A DNA stretch of 64,000 nt, taken from the NCBI RefSeq assembly GCF_014850975.1, contig NZ_JACXST010000003.1, forward strand, positions 992,001 through 1,056,000, in the 5' to 3' direction. Positions 47,041 through 57,467 of the stretch are shown here, in pieces. The DNA comes from Methylomonas fluvii. Lineage in GTDB: Bacteria; Pseudomonadota; Gammaproteobacteria; Methylococcales; Methylomonadaceae. The position numbers and the translations under genes are program-made. Position 1 is the first letter of the stretch, and the number at the start of each line of letters is the position of its first letter. The notes beneath the pieces were generated by a model. That model did not search any database and was not told where the DNA came from. It saw only the letters and a program-made list of their open reading frames with translations.

Positions 47041-47370
47041 ATGAATAACATCAACAGATTTTTACTATCGGGCGCGTTGCTGGCATTTTTTGGCTTGGCG
47101 CAACCTTGCTTCGCCGGCATCGAAACCCCGCGCATCGACCAGCGCCAGGAAAATCAGGAAAGACGAATCGAGCAGGGCGAGGCTTCCGGCGCCTTGACCA
47201 ACCGCGAAGCCAACCGTTTGGAACACCAACAAATGCGCATAGAGCGTCAAGAAGCAGCCGCGAAAGCCGACGGCGTGGTCACCGCCGGAGAACGAGCCAG
47301 ACTGACCCATCAACAAAACAAAGCCAGCCGCAATATTGCCCGCAAGAAGCATAATTTAAGACGGGATTAA
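47041..47370 (+). CDS. small secreted Arg/Glu/Gln-rich protein
   Basis: This 109-residue protein has a signal peptide (NRFLLSGALLAFFGLAQPCFA) and a highly charged helical body with two similar halves: RIDQRQENQERRIEQGEASGALTNREANRLEHQQMRIER and AAAKADGVVTAGERARLTHQQNKASRNIARKKHN. Each half has the G-x-LT/VTAGE-x-x-RL pattern, suggesting an internal duplication. Comparable short secreted proteins are common in proteobacteria with no known function. Confidence 0.7.
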   Translation: MNNINRFLLSGALLAFFGLAQPCFAGIETPRIDQRQENQERRIEQGEASGALTNREANRLEHQQMRIERQEAAAKADGVVTAGERARLTHQQNKASRNIARKKHNLRRD

Positions 47371-47400
47371 AACCCAGCGCAATTCAGCCCGGTTCGGCGT

Positions 47401-47416
47401 TCCCGCGAATGCGGGA
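47401..47416. repeat. small TCCCGC/GCGGGA dyad
   Basis: TCCCGC-GAAT-GCGGGA (47401-47416) lies downstream of the small secreted-protein gene and before the SNF2 gene end. It resembles the common CGTTCCCGCGAATGCGGGAG intergenic repeat and could also act as a weak transcription stop between the convergent genes. No T run follows. Confidence 0.4.
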
Positions 47417-47512
47417 GCGCAGTAAAATCAAAAGCTTGGGTCTCCGTATTCGCGGCGTATTTTAAAATGACATGGTTTAAAAAAATCCCCGAGTAGCCGG
47501 ATCGTTGCCTGT

Positions 47513-50500
47513 TTAAGTTTCGCCTTTCATCAAGTTCAGCAGTTCATCAGCCGACACTTTGCCGCTAATATCAGCGCCATCCAGCAAGCTGTCGGCCAAA
47601 TCGCGTTTATGGCTGTGCAATGCGACGATTTTTTCCTCTATGGTATTTTTGGCGATCATCCGGTAAATCGTCACCGGCCGTTGTTGGCCCATGCGATGCG
47701 CCCGGTCCGAGGCCTGGTCTTCCACGGCCGGATTCCACCACGGGTCCATATGAATCACATAATCGGCGGCGGTCAGATTTAAACCCACGCCACCGGCCTT
47801 CAAACTGATCAAAAACAATTCGCCCTCGCCGCGCTGAAACGCGTCTACCCGTTGCTGGCGCTCTTTGGCTGGCGTACTGCCGTCCAGATATTGATAACGA
47901 ATGCCGCGCTGCTCGATATAGTTTTTAATCAATTGCAAATGGTCGACAAACTGGCTGAACACCAGGGCCTTGTGTTTGTTATCCAGCAATTCGTCGACGA
48001 TGTCGCCAAACGCCGCCAGCTTGCTGCTGGGCAAAGCCACTGCCGCATTCGCCAGCAAGGTGTTGCAGCAACTGCGGCGCAATTTGCTGATGGCCGCCAG
48101 AATCTGTAATTGTTTTTGCCCGGCAGGTGCATCGGCGCTAGTCAATGCCGCCAGACTGTCCCGGCGCAAGGCTTCGTAGAAGGCCATTTCCTCGCTGCTC
48201 AGCTCGACATAAATCGGGATTTCGGTGCGGGGTGGCAGCTCCTGCAATACCTGGGTTTTGGTGCGGCGCAGAATAAACGGCTGGATCAGTTTCTTCAGTT
48301 GAAAACGGGCCTCGGCGCTGCGGTCACGTTCGATAGGGCCGGCAAAGCGTTGATTGAATTGTTCCAACGAGCCCAATAAACCGGGATTGATGAACCTGAA
48401 CAAATTCCACAGTTCTCCCAGATGGTTTTCCAAGGGCGTGCCGGTCATGATCAGTTTAAACTCGGCTTGCAGATTCATCGCCCCCTGCGAGCGGCGAGTA
48501 GCAATGTTTTTAATCCATTGCGCTTCGTCGAGAATCACGGTCTGGAATTGGATTTTCGCTAACATCTCGGCGACTTGTTCCTGTTGCAGCAAGCCGTAAC
48601 TGCAAATCAGTAAATCGTAAGGCCCCAGGTTATCCAGCAAGCGCTGGCGATCACCGCTACCGAGAATTTGCGGATGCAGGGTCGGCGCAAAACGGCTGGC
48701 TTCGTTTTCCCAGTTCATGCACACCGAAGTCGGTGCGACGATCAGGCTGGGGCCGTTCGGTGCGCGGTCAACCAGCAGGGCCAAACCTTGCACGGTCTTG
48801 CCCAAGCCCATATCATCCGCCAGACACGCGCCAACGCCCCAGCGAGCCAGACGCGCCAACCAGCGATAGCCATCCATTTGATAGTCGCGCAACTCGGCTT
48901 GAAAAGTAGACGGCACTTTAGGCTGATAGTCTCGCGACTCTTGCAGGCGCTGCATGTGTGCTTGCCAATGTTTATCGGCTTTGAAACCGGCGTCGTCCTG
49001 CCAGTCTTCCAGAGTCAGGGCAGCCAACGGATTGATCCGGACTTTCTTGCCGTGCAGATCCGCGTAGGCGCGTAAATCGTCGAGGCGGCGGCGAAACTCT
49101 TCGGTCAAAGCAATGAACTGACCGTCCTGCAATTTCAAGAAGCGGCCTTCACGGTTGTTCAATAAACCCAGTAATTGCTGGATTTCGATGACGGTATCTT
49201 CATTGACCTGCAACTCGCCTTGCAAGGCAAACCAATCGTTGTCGCGCTTGATTTGCATGCTAAAGCCGCTGCCGTTGGTTTGCCCCAACAACCGAAATCG
49301 GACGCCTTCCGGCCATTCCAATACGGCTTGTTCGGCCGGCAACGCCTGTAATTGCAACAGTAGTTCCAGACATTGTTCCGGCTGATCCAGCAAATAATCG
49401 CCGGCGCCATCGCGTTCCGCCTGCTCCAACACATCGCAGGCCTGCAAAACAGCTTGCGCACGCTGTTTTTCCAAAGCCAAGTCGCGTTTGGCCTGGCAAT
49501 GGCGTCCGTCGATTTCGGCCAACACGCTTTCGCCACCATGCCCAGGTTGATAATAGGCGCCACCGCTGGCGAACGGCCGGATCAGCATCGCCACGCGCAG
49601 GCCTTCGCCCCAGGGTAATAAATGCACGCGCGGGGTGGCGTCGGCCTGGACTTGCTCGGCGCTGCTGGAACTGCCGCCGATATCCGAATGCACGGTCAAC
49701 AAGCCGGAAATACTGGTCAGAGTTTGCAAAACCCGGTCTTGCGCCGACACCGGCACTTCCAGGCCCTTGCTGCCCAATACCGCAAAAATTTTATGATGGT
49801 CGCCGGTGAACTCTAGCACACGCAAGCGCGTGGGCGTTTCCTTGGCGACATAGAATTTTTGTTCATGTCCGGGCACGGGTTCCAGGCTGATTTTGATCTT
49901 GTCGCTACCTTCCAGCTTTTTCACTCGCAGTTCGGCTTCGCCCTTGACCACATCCACCCGCACTTCGGACGCATCGGCCCAAAACAATAAAGGGTGACCC
50001 AGCAGGGCCTGCGGCATGCTGTTGTCGAACTCAAAATAAGTGCCGCTGCCGTACCAGCCGCTATCGCGGTATTCCTTGATATGCGCGCACAGCTTAATGT
50101 CCTGTTCGGTTAAATAGTCAAACTTGTTGGTTTCGTGCGCCAACCGTTTCAAGGCAATCGCCCTACCCTTACTCCAGCCGCCTTTGGCTTGTTGTTTTTG
50201 TTCGCGCGGCTCTATGTCCAGATGATGGCTAATATCGTCGTAACTCAGCAACCAGACCAAGCGCGTAGGCTTGTCGATAGGCCCGGCGGTGTCGGCTTTT
50301 TTTTCGGCCTTGGGCAAGTTTAGTAACGCGTCCAATGCCAAGTCCCAATCGGGGCGGCTGGCGAACAAATCAGCCAACGCCGGCCGGCCATCGAAAAAGC
50401 TGCAATCCCATTGCAGAGAACGCGGCGGCTCTATATGGGTAAAGATCTTGGCCAATTCCGCAGCCGGCCAACGATAGCCGTTGTCCAGCAGATGCCGGTA

Positions 50501-51733
50501 CAGCTTTTGACTAAGGGGAGTGACATGATTGAATTGATCGGCTTTAACCCAAAATTTGATCAGGGTTAAAAACACATGCAGCAGTAATGGCGGGGTGAGC
50601 AAGGTGTCCGGGTAGCCGCTTTCCCGATAGCCGCTACTGATTTTATAGGTCAAATCGGTGTTTAACAGTTGCTCCCGCAACGACAAGTCGCCTTGTAAAA
50701 AACGCTGGAACAAGGCCAACTGATGATAAATACCCAACCAATAATTGTCGGCTTTAATAGCTTGATTAATTAGTGTGCTGAGTTTTGCGCGTTGTTTGGC
50801 GTCATTATTTTTCAGGATAGCCAGCGGGTAAAACACCCCTGCCAAGCCATAAAAATAGGCAGTGCGTTGTCCGGAAACCTTGCGCAGCTGTGCCAAAGCG
50901 CCTTCGAATCGGTGGACCGCTGCCGCGTAATCGCCGCGCAGAAAAATCGATGTCGCAGCAAGCGCTTGCAGCTCCGGATCATTTTGATCCGCCACCCGTT
51001 GCTCGACTGCGTCCCAGTCACCTCGCAGCAAGCGTAATTCCAAAGCGACGCGGTTCAACAATTCTTGCTGCACACCCTGGCTAACAAACAATAACTGCTG
51101 TAAAAAATCATCCAATTTTTCGTCGGCATACAGATACAGCAGTTGATGTAAGCCCGAAAACCCGGCCAGCCCGAGCAATAACTGCGGATGATGCGTAGTA
51201 AACCACGCGACATCCAAGGGGTTTAAAAACCACGACAGATAAAGTTCGTTAACCGGTGGCAGTTTGCCCAAATAGTGGGCGCCGGATTCCAGACATTCGT
51301 CTACTCTGGCGTAATCGCCGCGATAAAACTGGATGCGCGCTTCGCGGATGCAATCGTCCAAGGTGCTATAGCGATAGTAGCCATGGCCGGGCGGATTGTT
51401 CATTTGTACGGCGCCGGCGAATAAATCAAACTCTTTGTCTTCGACCGCTTGCCGCGTCAGCACTTCCGCCAGGGTTCGACAGCACCGGGTGCCACCGGAT
51501 TTGAGGTTTTCTTCCAGCAAGCCGGCTTTGATCAGCGGCTTTAACCGGGCTTTGACAGCTTCCGACTTAAGCGTTTTCTCGCCTTCCCTGATACCCAAAC
51601 TGCCCAGGCATTTAGCTAAATTGACCAGCGAACTATAGCCGTAATAAACCGCCAGCAACTTCATAATAACCTGTTGCTCTGGGGTTAATGTTCGATAAGT
51701 TTTAAGGCGTTCGACTAAACGAGAAGATTGCAT
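47513..51733 (-). CDS. large SNF2-family DEAD/DEAH helicase
   Basis: This 1406-residue Swi2/Snf2 ATPase has a long N-terminal region (about 1-900) of helical TPR-like and SNF2-associated character. The helicase motor carries ACLADDMGLGKTVQGLAL (motif I), VILDEAQWIKN (motif II), LIMTGTPLENHLGELWNLF (motif III) and the C-terminal half YQYLDGSTPAKERQQRVDAF and ISLKAGGVGLNLTAADYVIHMDPWWNPAVEDQASDRAHRMGQ. Likely a DNA-remodelling or repair/transcription-linked ATPase, role unknown. It stands alone between other operons. Confidence 0.9.
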   Translation of the reverse strand: MQSSRLVERLKTYRTLTPEQQVIMKLLAVYYGYSSLVNLAKCLGSLGIREGEKTLKSEAVKARLKPLIKAGLLEENLKSGGTRCCRTLAEVLTRQAVEDKEFDLFAGAVQMNNPPGHGYYRYSTLDDCIREARIQFYRGDYARVDECLESGAHYLGKLPPVNELYLSWFLNPLDVAWFTTHHPQLLLGLAGFSGLHQLLYLYADEKLDDFLQQLLFVSQGVQQELLNRVALELRLLRGDWDAVEQRVADQNDPELQALAATSIFLRGDYAAAVHRFEGALAQLRKVSGQRTAYFYGLAGVFYPLAILKNNDAKQRAKLSTLINQAIKADNYWLGIYHQLALFQRFLQGDLSLREQLLNTDLTYKISSGYRESGYPDTLLTPPLLLHVFLTLIKFWVKADQFNHVTPLSQKLYRHLLDNGYRWPAAELAKIFTHIEPPRSLQWDCSFFDGRPALADLFASRPDWDLALDALLNLPKAEKKADTAGPIDKPTRLVWLLSYDDISHHLDIEPREQKQQAKGGWSKGRAIALKRLAHETNKFDYLTEQDIKLCAHIKEYRDSGWYGSGTYFEFDNSMPQALLGHPLLFWADASEVRVDVVKGEAELRVKKLEGSDKIKISLEPVPGHEQKFYVAKETPTRLRVLEFTGDHHKIFAVLGSKGLEVPVSAQDRVLQTLTSISGLLTVHSDIGGSSSSAEQVQADATPRVHLLPWGEGLRVAMLIRPFASGGAYYQPGHGGESVLAEIDGRHCQAKRDLALEKQRAQAVLQACDVLEQAERDGAGDYLLDQPEQCLELLLQLQALPAEQAVLEWPEGVRFRLLGQTNGSGFSMQIKRDNDWFALQGELQVNEDTVIEIQQLLGLLNNREGRFLKLQDGQFIALTEEFRRRLDDLRAYADLHGKKVRINPLAALTLEDWQDDAGFKADKHWQAHMQRLQESRDYQPKVPSTFQAELRDYQMDGYRWLARLARWGVGACLADDMGLGKTVQGLALLVDRAPNGPSLIVAPTSVCMNWENEASRFAPTLHPQILGSGDRQRLLDNLGPYDLLICSYGLLQQEQVAEMLAKIQFQTVILDEAQWIKNIATRRSQGAMNLQAEFKLIMTGTPLENHLGELWNLFRFINPGLLGSLEQFNQRFAGPIERDRSAEARFQLKKLIQPFILRRTKTQVLQELPPRTEIPIYVELSSEEMAFYEALRRDSLAALTSADAPAGQKQLQILAAISKLRRSCCNTLLANAAVALPSSKLAAFGDIVDELLDNKHKALVFSQFVDHLQLIKNYIEQRGIRYQYLDGSTPAKERQQRVDAFQRGEGELFLISLKAGGVGLNLTAADYVIHMDPWWNPAVEDQASDRAHRMGQQRPVTIYRMIAKNTIEEKIVALHSHKRDLADSLLDGADISGKVSADELLNLMKGET

Positions 51734-51810
51734 GATTCCGGCAAAACGGCAAAAGAGGGGATGTTACCAGCTTGACAGGGCAAGCTAAAGAATCTCAACT
51801 CAACAGGCAC

Positions 51811-51838
51811 AAAAAAGCCCGCCGAAGCGGGCTTTTTT
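51811..51838 (-). terminator. rho-independent terminator after mtkB
   Basis: A perfect 12-bp dyad AAAAAAGCCCGC (51811-51822) and its complement (51827-51838) with a CGAA tetraloop. It has A and T runs on both sides, so it can work in either direction. It lies 13 bp beyond the mtkB stop and ends the serine-cycle transcript on the minus strand. Confidence 0.9.
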
Positions 51839-51851
51839 TAGAGCGGATGGC

Positions 51852-52739
51852 TTACAGCCCTGCCAATACCTTGGCCACGGTTTCGCCCATGGCCGCAGGT
51901 GTTGGGGCGATAATCACGCCCAACTCTTTCAGCATTTCAACTTTCTCCGCCGCCGACTCGCCAACCGAAGAAATAATCGCGCCGGCATGACCCATGCGGC
52001 GGCCTTTGGGCGCGGTCAAACCGGCGATGTAGGCCACCACGGGTTTAGTCATATGTTCTTTGGCAAACATACCGGCTTCCACTTCTTGCGGTCCGCCAAT
52101 TTCGCCGATCATGACCACGACTTTGGTCTCCGGGTCTTGCTCGAACTTTTCCAGAATGTCGCGGTGCGAGCTGCCGTTGATCGGGTCGCCGCCGATACCA
52201 ACCGATGTCGATACGCCTATCCCTAAGGCTTTCATTTGATCGGCCGCTTCGTAACCCAAGGTGCCGGAACGGCCGACGATGCCGACATTGCCGGGTATGT
52301 AGATATGCCCCGGCATGATACCCAGCATGGATTTGCCTGGACTGATGGTGCCGGCGCAGTTAGGGCCGGTCAACACCATGCGTTTTTCCTTGGGAAATTT
52401 GCTCAGGAAGATTTTGACTTTCATCATGTCCTGAGTCGGGATACCGTCGGTAATCGACACGCAGTATTTGATGCCGGCTTCGGCGGCTTCCATGATCGAG
52501 TCGGCGGCATAAGCCGGCGGCACGAACACGATGCTGGCTTCGGCGCCGGCTTGTTCGACAGCATCCTTGACGGTATTGAATACCGGCCGGTCCAGATGTT
52601 TTTGTCCGCCCTTACCCGGAGTAACGCCGCCAACCACGTTAGAGCCGTAGTCGATCATCTCCTGGGCGTGAAAGGTACCGATCTTGCCGGTGAAACCTTG
52701 GACGATGATACGAGTGTTTTGATCGATAAAAATTGCCAT
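51852..52739 (-). CDS. mtkB: malate-CoA ligase alpha subunit
   Basis: This 295-residue protein is the nucleotide-binding/CoA subunit of malate-CoA ligase (malate thiokinase), a homologue of succinyl-CoA synthetase alpha. It opens IIVQGFTGKIGTFHAQEM and has FVPPAYAADSIMEAAEAGI, GIGGDPINGSSHRDILEKFE and the phosphohistidine loop GRRMGHAGAIIS (His251). Succinyl-CoA synthetase is the alternative from sequence alone. Assignment to malate rests on its partner and on the mcl, sga and hpr neighbours. AAGGA precedes the ATG. Confidence 0.88.
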   Translation of the reverse strand: MAIFIDQNTRIIVQGFTGKIGTFHAQEMIDYGSNVVGGVTPGKGGQKHLDRPVFNTVKDAVEQAGAEASIVFVPPAYAADSIMEAAEAGIKYCVSITDGIPTQDMMKVKIFLSKFPKEKRMVLTGPNCAGTISPGKSMLGIMPGHIYIPGNVGIVGRSGTLGYEAADQMKALGIGVSTSVGIGGDPINGSSHRDILEKFEQDPETKVVVMIGEIGGPQEVEAGMFAKEHMTKPVVAYIAGLTAPKGRRMGHAGAIISSVGESAAEKVEMLKELGVIIAPTPAAMGETVAKVLAGL

Positions 52740-52764
52740 GTTTGTTCCTTAACCTTTGCGCGCC

Positions 52765-53982
<1,218 letters not shown>

Positions 53983-54006
53983 GCATGTCTCTCTTAAATT
54001 AAAAAA

Positions 54007-54119
54007 TGTAGCTTGGGTTTACCCGCAGGGCATAAAAGCGAAGCCTAACCCAAGATTGCAAGCCGTCGTATTGGGTTACGCCTGTCGGCTTTTACGCCCT
54101 AGGGTGAACCCAAACTACA
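54007..54119. repeat. 113-bp long-palindrome (MITE-like) element between mtkA and mcl
   Basis: Two imperfect arms of about 48 bp face each other. The left arm begins TGTAGCTTGGGTTTACCC at 54007, and the right arm (read as complement from 54119) begins TGTAGTTTGGGTTCACCC. Both run through a TAAAAGC block and end in AACCCAA. The centre is about 16 bp. Such TGTAG-GTTGGGTT palindromes occur widely in some proteobacterial genomes. Transcribed, it would make a long hairpin within the mcl-mtkAB transcript. Confidence 0.85.
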
Positions 54120-54128
54120 TAATTGAAA

Positions 54129-55082
54129 TTATTTGGTTTTAGCGGCAATCGCTTCAGCGGCACGGACGATATTATTCGCCATGCGCTCGGAAGCGGCATC
54201 GATCAAACGACCATCCAGCGCGGCCGCGCCTTTACCTTGCGCGGCGGCTTCTTGCAAGGCCGCCAGGATGCGCTTGGCTTTTTCGACTTCCGCCGCTGGG
54301 GGGGTGAAGACTTCGTTAGCCAACGCAATTTGTGAGGGATGAATCGCCCATTTACCTTCGCAACCCAAAGCAGCCGCACGGCGGGCACCGGCTTTGTAGC
54401 CTTCCGGGTCTTTGATGTCGCCGAATGGGCCGTCGATAGGACGCAGGCCATAGGCGCGGCAGGCTACCGTCATCCGGCTGATCGCCGCATGCCATTGGTC
54501 GCCGGGATAATCAGGATTTAAGCCACCAATATTCACGGTGCGAGCCCGGTTGCTGGCGGCATAATCAGCAACGCCGAAATGCAGGGCTTCCACGCGGCCG
54601 CCAATAGCGCCTTGCTTGGCGATGTCTTCGACGTTGGCCATGCCCAGAGCGGTTTCAATCAGACATTCGATGCCGATTTTGTTTTTCAGCCCTTCCTGCA
54701 TTTCCAGCTGGGTCAGCATGGCATCAACCATATACACGTCGCCGTAGACGCCGACTTTAGGAATCAGCAGCGTGTCAATTTTTGCGCCAGCTTGTTCGAC
54801 CAAGTCAACCACATCGCGCACCATGTACTGGGTATCCAGACCGTTGATACGCACAGACAGGGTTATGCCGTTACCTTTCCAGTCCAGATCGTTAATGGCC
54901 TGGATCACGTTTTTCCGCGCTTGCAATTTGTCATCCGGCGCAACGGCGTCTTCCAGATCGAGAAACACAAAGTCCACACCGCTTTTCAGGGCTTTTTCGA
55001 ACATTTCCGGACTGGAGCCCGGGACCGCCAATTCGCAACGTTGCACGCGTTGGGCATTGGCTTCGTAAAGAGTGTGACTCAT
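54129..55082 (-). CDS. mclA: L-malyl-CoA lyase (CitE-like)
   Basis: This 317-residue enzyme cleaves L-malyl-CoA to acetyl-CoA and glyoxylate. The TIM barrel of the CitE-like family has the active-site segment SGVDFVFLDLEDAVAPDDKLQARKN, LIPKVGVYGDVYMVDAML, IECLIETALGMANVEDIA and EALHFGVADYAASN, and KWAIHPSQIALANEVFTP near the C terminus. The length fits Methylobacterium-type Mcl. It is probably the first gene of the minus-strand run mcl-mtkA-mtkB. AGGAAA precedes the ATG. Confidence 0.92.
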   Translation of the reverse strand: MSHTLYEANAQRVQRCELAVPGSSPEMFEKALKSGVDFVFLDLEDAVAPDDKLQARKNVIQAINDLDWKGNGITLSVRINGLDTQYMVRDVVDLVEQAGAKIDTLLIPKVGVYGDVYMVDAMLTQLEMQEGLKNKIGIECLIETALGMANVEDIAKQGAIGGRVEALHFGVADYAASNRARTVNIGGLNPDYPGDQWHAAISRMTVACRAYGLRPIDGPFGDIKDPEGYKAGARRAAALGCEGKWAIHPSQIALANEVFTPPAAEVEKAKRILAALQEAAAQGKGAAALDGRLIDAASERMANNIVRAAEAIAAKTK

Positions 55083-55289
55083 GTATGTTTCCTACGGTTG
55101 GTTGGCCGGCTAAAAAACCGCGCCGTGTATGGATTAAAGAACGTGACATTTTACTTTCAGGGCCTGCAATGTCAATTGCGCTTGTCAGCTTCGATGCAGG
55201 TTTGCGCCAGTAAACGACTTGCCGAATCACGGCTTCTGTGGCAACATCCGGCGATTTTCTAAGCTTCCAAAATTCCAAGGAGACACCAG

Positions 55290-56456
55290 ATGGCAGGTCG
55301 CAATCACCTATTTGTTCCAGGGCCAACCAATACCCCACATGAAATTCTGAGCGCGATGCATGTGCCGATGGAAGATCACCGTTCGCCGATTTTTCCTAAA
55401 TTGCTGGCTCCAATTCTGGAAGACCTGAAAAAAGTGTTCCGCACCGAAACCGGCCAATGCTTTGTGTTCCCAGCCACCGGTACCGCCGGCTGGGAAGTGG
55501 CGATGACCAACTGCCTGAACCAAGGCGACAAAGTGTTGATTTACCGCTTTGGCCAATTCGGCCACTTGTGGGCGGAAGCTTCAAAAAAACTGGGTTTTGA
55601 CGTGGAAATCCACCAAGTCGAATGGGGCAAAGGCATTCCTTTGGATCATTTGCAGGCGCGTCTTAACGAAGATAAAAACCACGAAATCAAAGCCATACTC
55701 GCGACACATAACGAGACTTCTACTGGCGTCACCAGTGATATTCCTGGCGTACGTAAAGCATTGGACGCAGCAAGCCACCCGGCATTTTTGTTCGTCGACG
55801 GCGTCAGCTCAATCGGCAGCCTGGATTTTCGTCAAGATGAATGGGGTGTGGATGCCAGCATTGCCGGCTCACAAAAAGGCTTTATGTTGCCTGCTGGCTT
55901 GGCGATTTTGGGTTTCAGCCAAAAAGCCTTGGCCGCTGTCGATAACAGCAACTTCCCGCGTTCTTTCTTCTCATTGAAAGACATGGCAGCCTCCAATAAA
56001 GACGGCTACACCCCATATACCCCTTCCACCCCAATGCTGTACGGCTTGCGCAAAGCCTTGGAATTGTTGTTGGAAGAAGGCATGGAGAATGTTTACGCCC
56101 GCCACCATCGCCTGGGCGAAGGCGTGCGCCGCGCGGTTGCAGCCTGGGGCTTGCAAACTTGCGCGCAAGCAGGCTGGGATTCCGATACCGTCACCGCCAT
56201 CGTGGTGCCGGCCGACAAAGATGCCCGCCAAGTCATCAGCACCGCGTACAACAAATACAACATCTCGCTGGGCGCTGGCTTGAGCGAAGTTGCCGGCAAA
56301 GTGTTCCGCATCGGCCACGTTGGCGATATGAACGATGTTTCCTTGTTGGGTGCGATTGCCGGTGTGGAAATGGCTATGCTGGATCATGGCTTTGACATCA
56401 AAGCCGGTAGCGGCGTAGCTGCAGCCATCGAGTATTACCGCTCTACGGCGAAATAA
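55290..56456 (+). CDS. sgaA: serine-glyoxylate aminotransferase
   Basis: This 388-residue PLP enzyme (class V fold) transfers the amino group of serine to glyoxylate, giving hydroxypyruvate and glycine. It has FVPGPTNTPHEILSAM at the start, FPATGTAGWEVAMTNCLNQGDKVL, FVDGVSSIGSLDF and the Schiff-base Lys196 in IAGSQKGFMLPAGLAI. AAGGAG lies about 8 bases before the ATG. It is divergent from mcl, with a 207-bp shared promoter region where no clear operator was identified. Confidence 0.93.
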   Translation: MAGRNHLFVPGPTNTPHEILSAMHVPMEDHRSPIFPKLLAPILEDLKKVFRTETGQCFVFPATGTAGWEVAMTNCLNQGDKVLIYRFGQFGHLWAEASKKLGFDVEIHQVEWGKGIPLDHLQARLNEDKNHEIKAILATHNETSTGVTSDIPGVRKALDAASHPAFLFVDGVSSIGSLDFRQDEWGVDASIAGSQKGFMLPAGLAILGFSQKALAAVDNSNFPRSFFSLKDMAASNKDGYTPYTPSTPMLYGLRKALELLLEEGMENVYARHHRLGEGVRRAVAAWGLQTCAQAGWDSDTVTAIVVPADKDARQVISTAYNKYNISLGAGLSEVAGKVFRIGHVGDMNDVSLLGAIAGVEMAMLDHGFDIKAGSGVAAAIEYYRSTAK

Positions 56457-56470
56457 CACCCCCTAGATTT

Positions 56471-56500
56471 GACGGGTGGCCTGCTAACAGGCAACCCGTC
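56471..56500 (+). terminator. hairpin after sgaA
   Basis: GACGGGT-GG-CCTG-CTAA-CAGG-CA-ACCCGTC forms a bulged hairpin directly downstream of the sgaA stop. There is no T run after it, so it may act as a processing or weak termination signal. Confidence 0.55.
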
Positions 56501-56793
56501 ATTCGATCAGCAAGTTCCCCCTAAGCCCTAGTCCTTATCACATCCCAAAACAGGCTGATATACCGCTTTCCTGTACTTTAGAACACGAGACAAGCAGCCT
56601 TGTTTTGTGCACTAAGCACCAAAAGCAACCATCTTTTGCACCATTCCACATCAAAAACACCTGATTTTTTACACCAAAAATAACGACAAATATCAGTAAA
56701 TAGTTAAAATAAAAGCTTTTTTAAAAAAAGGCATTGCTATTGCTTAATATTTTTATGAGTTATCTTCTGACTCCAAAGCCAAAGGAGAAAATC
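56501..56793. other. A+T-rich leader with repeated CACCAAAA-like words
   Basis: The gap before the next gene is A+T-rich and carries several similar words (AAGCACCAAAA, TTTTGCACCATT, TTTACACCAAAAATAACG at about 56600-56695). They are spaced irregularly and could be binding sites for one regulator. A possible sigma-54 promoter follows at 56729-56744. Confidence 0.35.
56729..56744 (+). promoter_or_regulatory. candidate sigma-54 promoter
   Basis: AGGCATTGCTATTGCT has GG at 56730-56731 and GC at 56742-56743 with ten bases between, the invariant -24/-12 spacing, and TTGCT at the -12 side. The match at C-A-C of the -24 box is imperfect. It lies about 50 bases before the ATG at 56794. No enhancer-binding regulator gene is nearby. 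Confidence 0.35.
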
Positions 56794-57330
56794 ATGAGAC
56801 ACCGCCTATTACTGTTAGCAGCACTGATCGCTCCTGCTCATGCGGAACTTCATGAACACGAGCCACCTGAAATCCACCGCCAAACATTGCTAAACAATGC
56901 CACTCAGATTAGCTTGGCAGCAAGTCCCGACCTGTTAGCACCAGGCCTGTGCTGGCTACCCAGCAGTTTAACCGGCAACCATAGCGCCAACGAGATCAAC
57001 ACTTGCGTTATGGAAGCCATTTACGCATCAGGATTAAATCGAGAAAACACCAGCGAAGCTCGCGAGATTGGAGCAGTGAACTGGTCCGTGATGAACTATC
57101 CCGCCATCAGTAGCGGCGCTTGGTCATTTATCCCCGACATTGGTTACCAGTTCCTACTGGAAAAAACCGCGGACTTTCAACCCGGCCAGCAATCCGTTAC
57201 AGCGGATAGCGAAAAGTCCTTATCAGCAATGCCCCTCGCCACGTTAACCTGGTTTGTATTGGGTTGCATGCTGGGTTCCTTAGCGATGCTGCGTAGAAAT
57301 CAAGAAAAGCTGGCAATCGTCACCGATTAA
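56794..57330 (+). CDS. secreted protein with C-terminal membrane anchor, unknown function
   Basis: This 178-residue protein is read from the ATG at 56794, which follows AAGGAG and starts a signal peptide RHRLLLLAALIAPAHA. An earlier start at 56734 would put the signal internally. The mature part has two cysteines (LCWLPSS and TCVMEAIY). A C-terminal hydrophobic helix with Arg after it (LATLTWFVLGCMLGSLAMLRRN) looks like a membrane anchor. No family is recognised. Confidence 0.6.
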   Translation: MRHRLLLLAALIAPAHAELHEHEPPEIHRQTLLNNATQISLAASPDLLAPGLCWLPSSLTGNHSANEINTCVMEAIYASGLNRENTSEAREIGAVNWSVMNYPAISSGAWSFIPDIGYQFLLEKTADFQPGQQSVTADSEKSLSAMPLATLTWFVLGCMLGSLAMLRRNQEKLAIVTD

Positions 57331-57380
57331 ATTTTTACCGGACGTTTGCACTGTGAATTTCAATTCTTTATAGTCGCCCC

Positions 57381-57404
57381 GCCGGTGCTTTATTCAGCAC
57401 CGGC
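57381..57404 (+). terminator. rho-independent terminator
   Basis: GCCGGTGCT (57381-57389) and AGCACCGGC (57396-57404) form a perfect 9-bp stem with a 6-base loop, followed by ATTTTC. It lies just after the 56.8-57.3 kb gene. Confidence 0.8.
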
Positions 57405-57467
57405 ATTTTCAGGGGCTAGTCCACTATCTCCCGATCATTAGACGACAAAGCGTTGGGAGATGTACGC

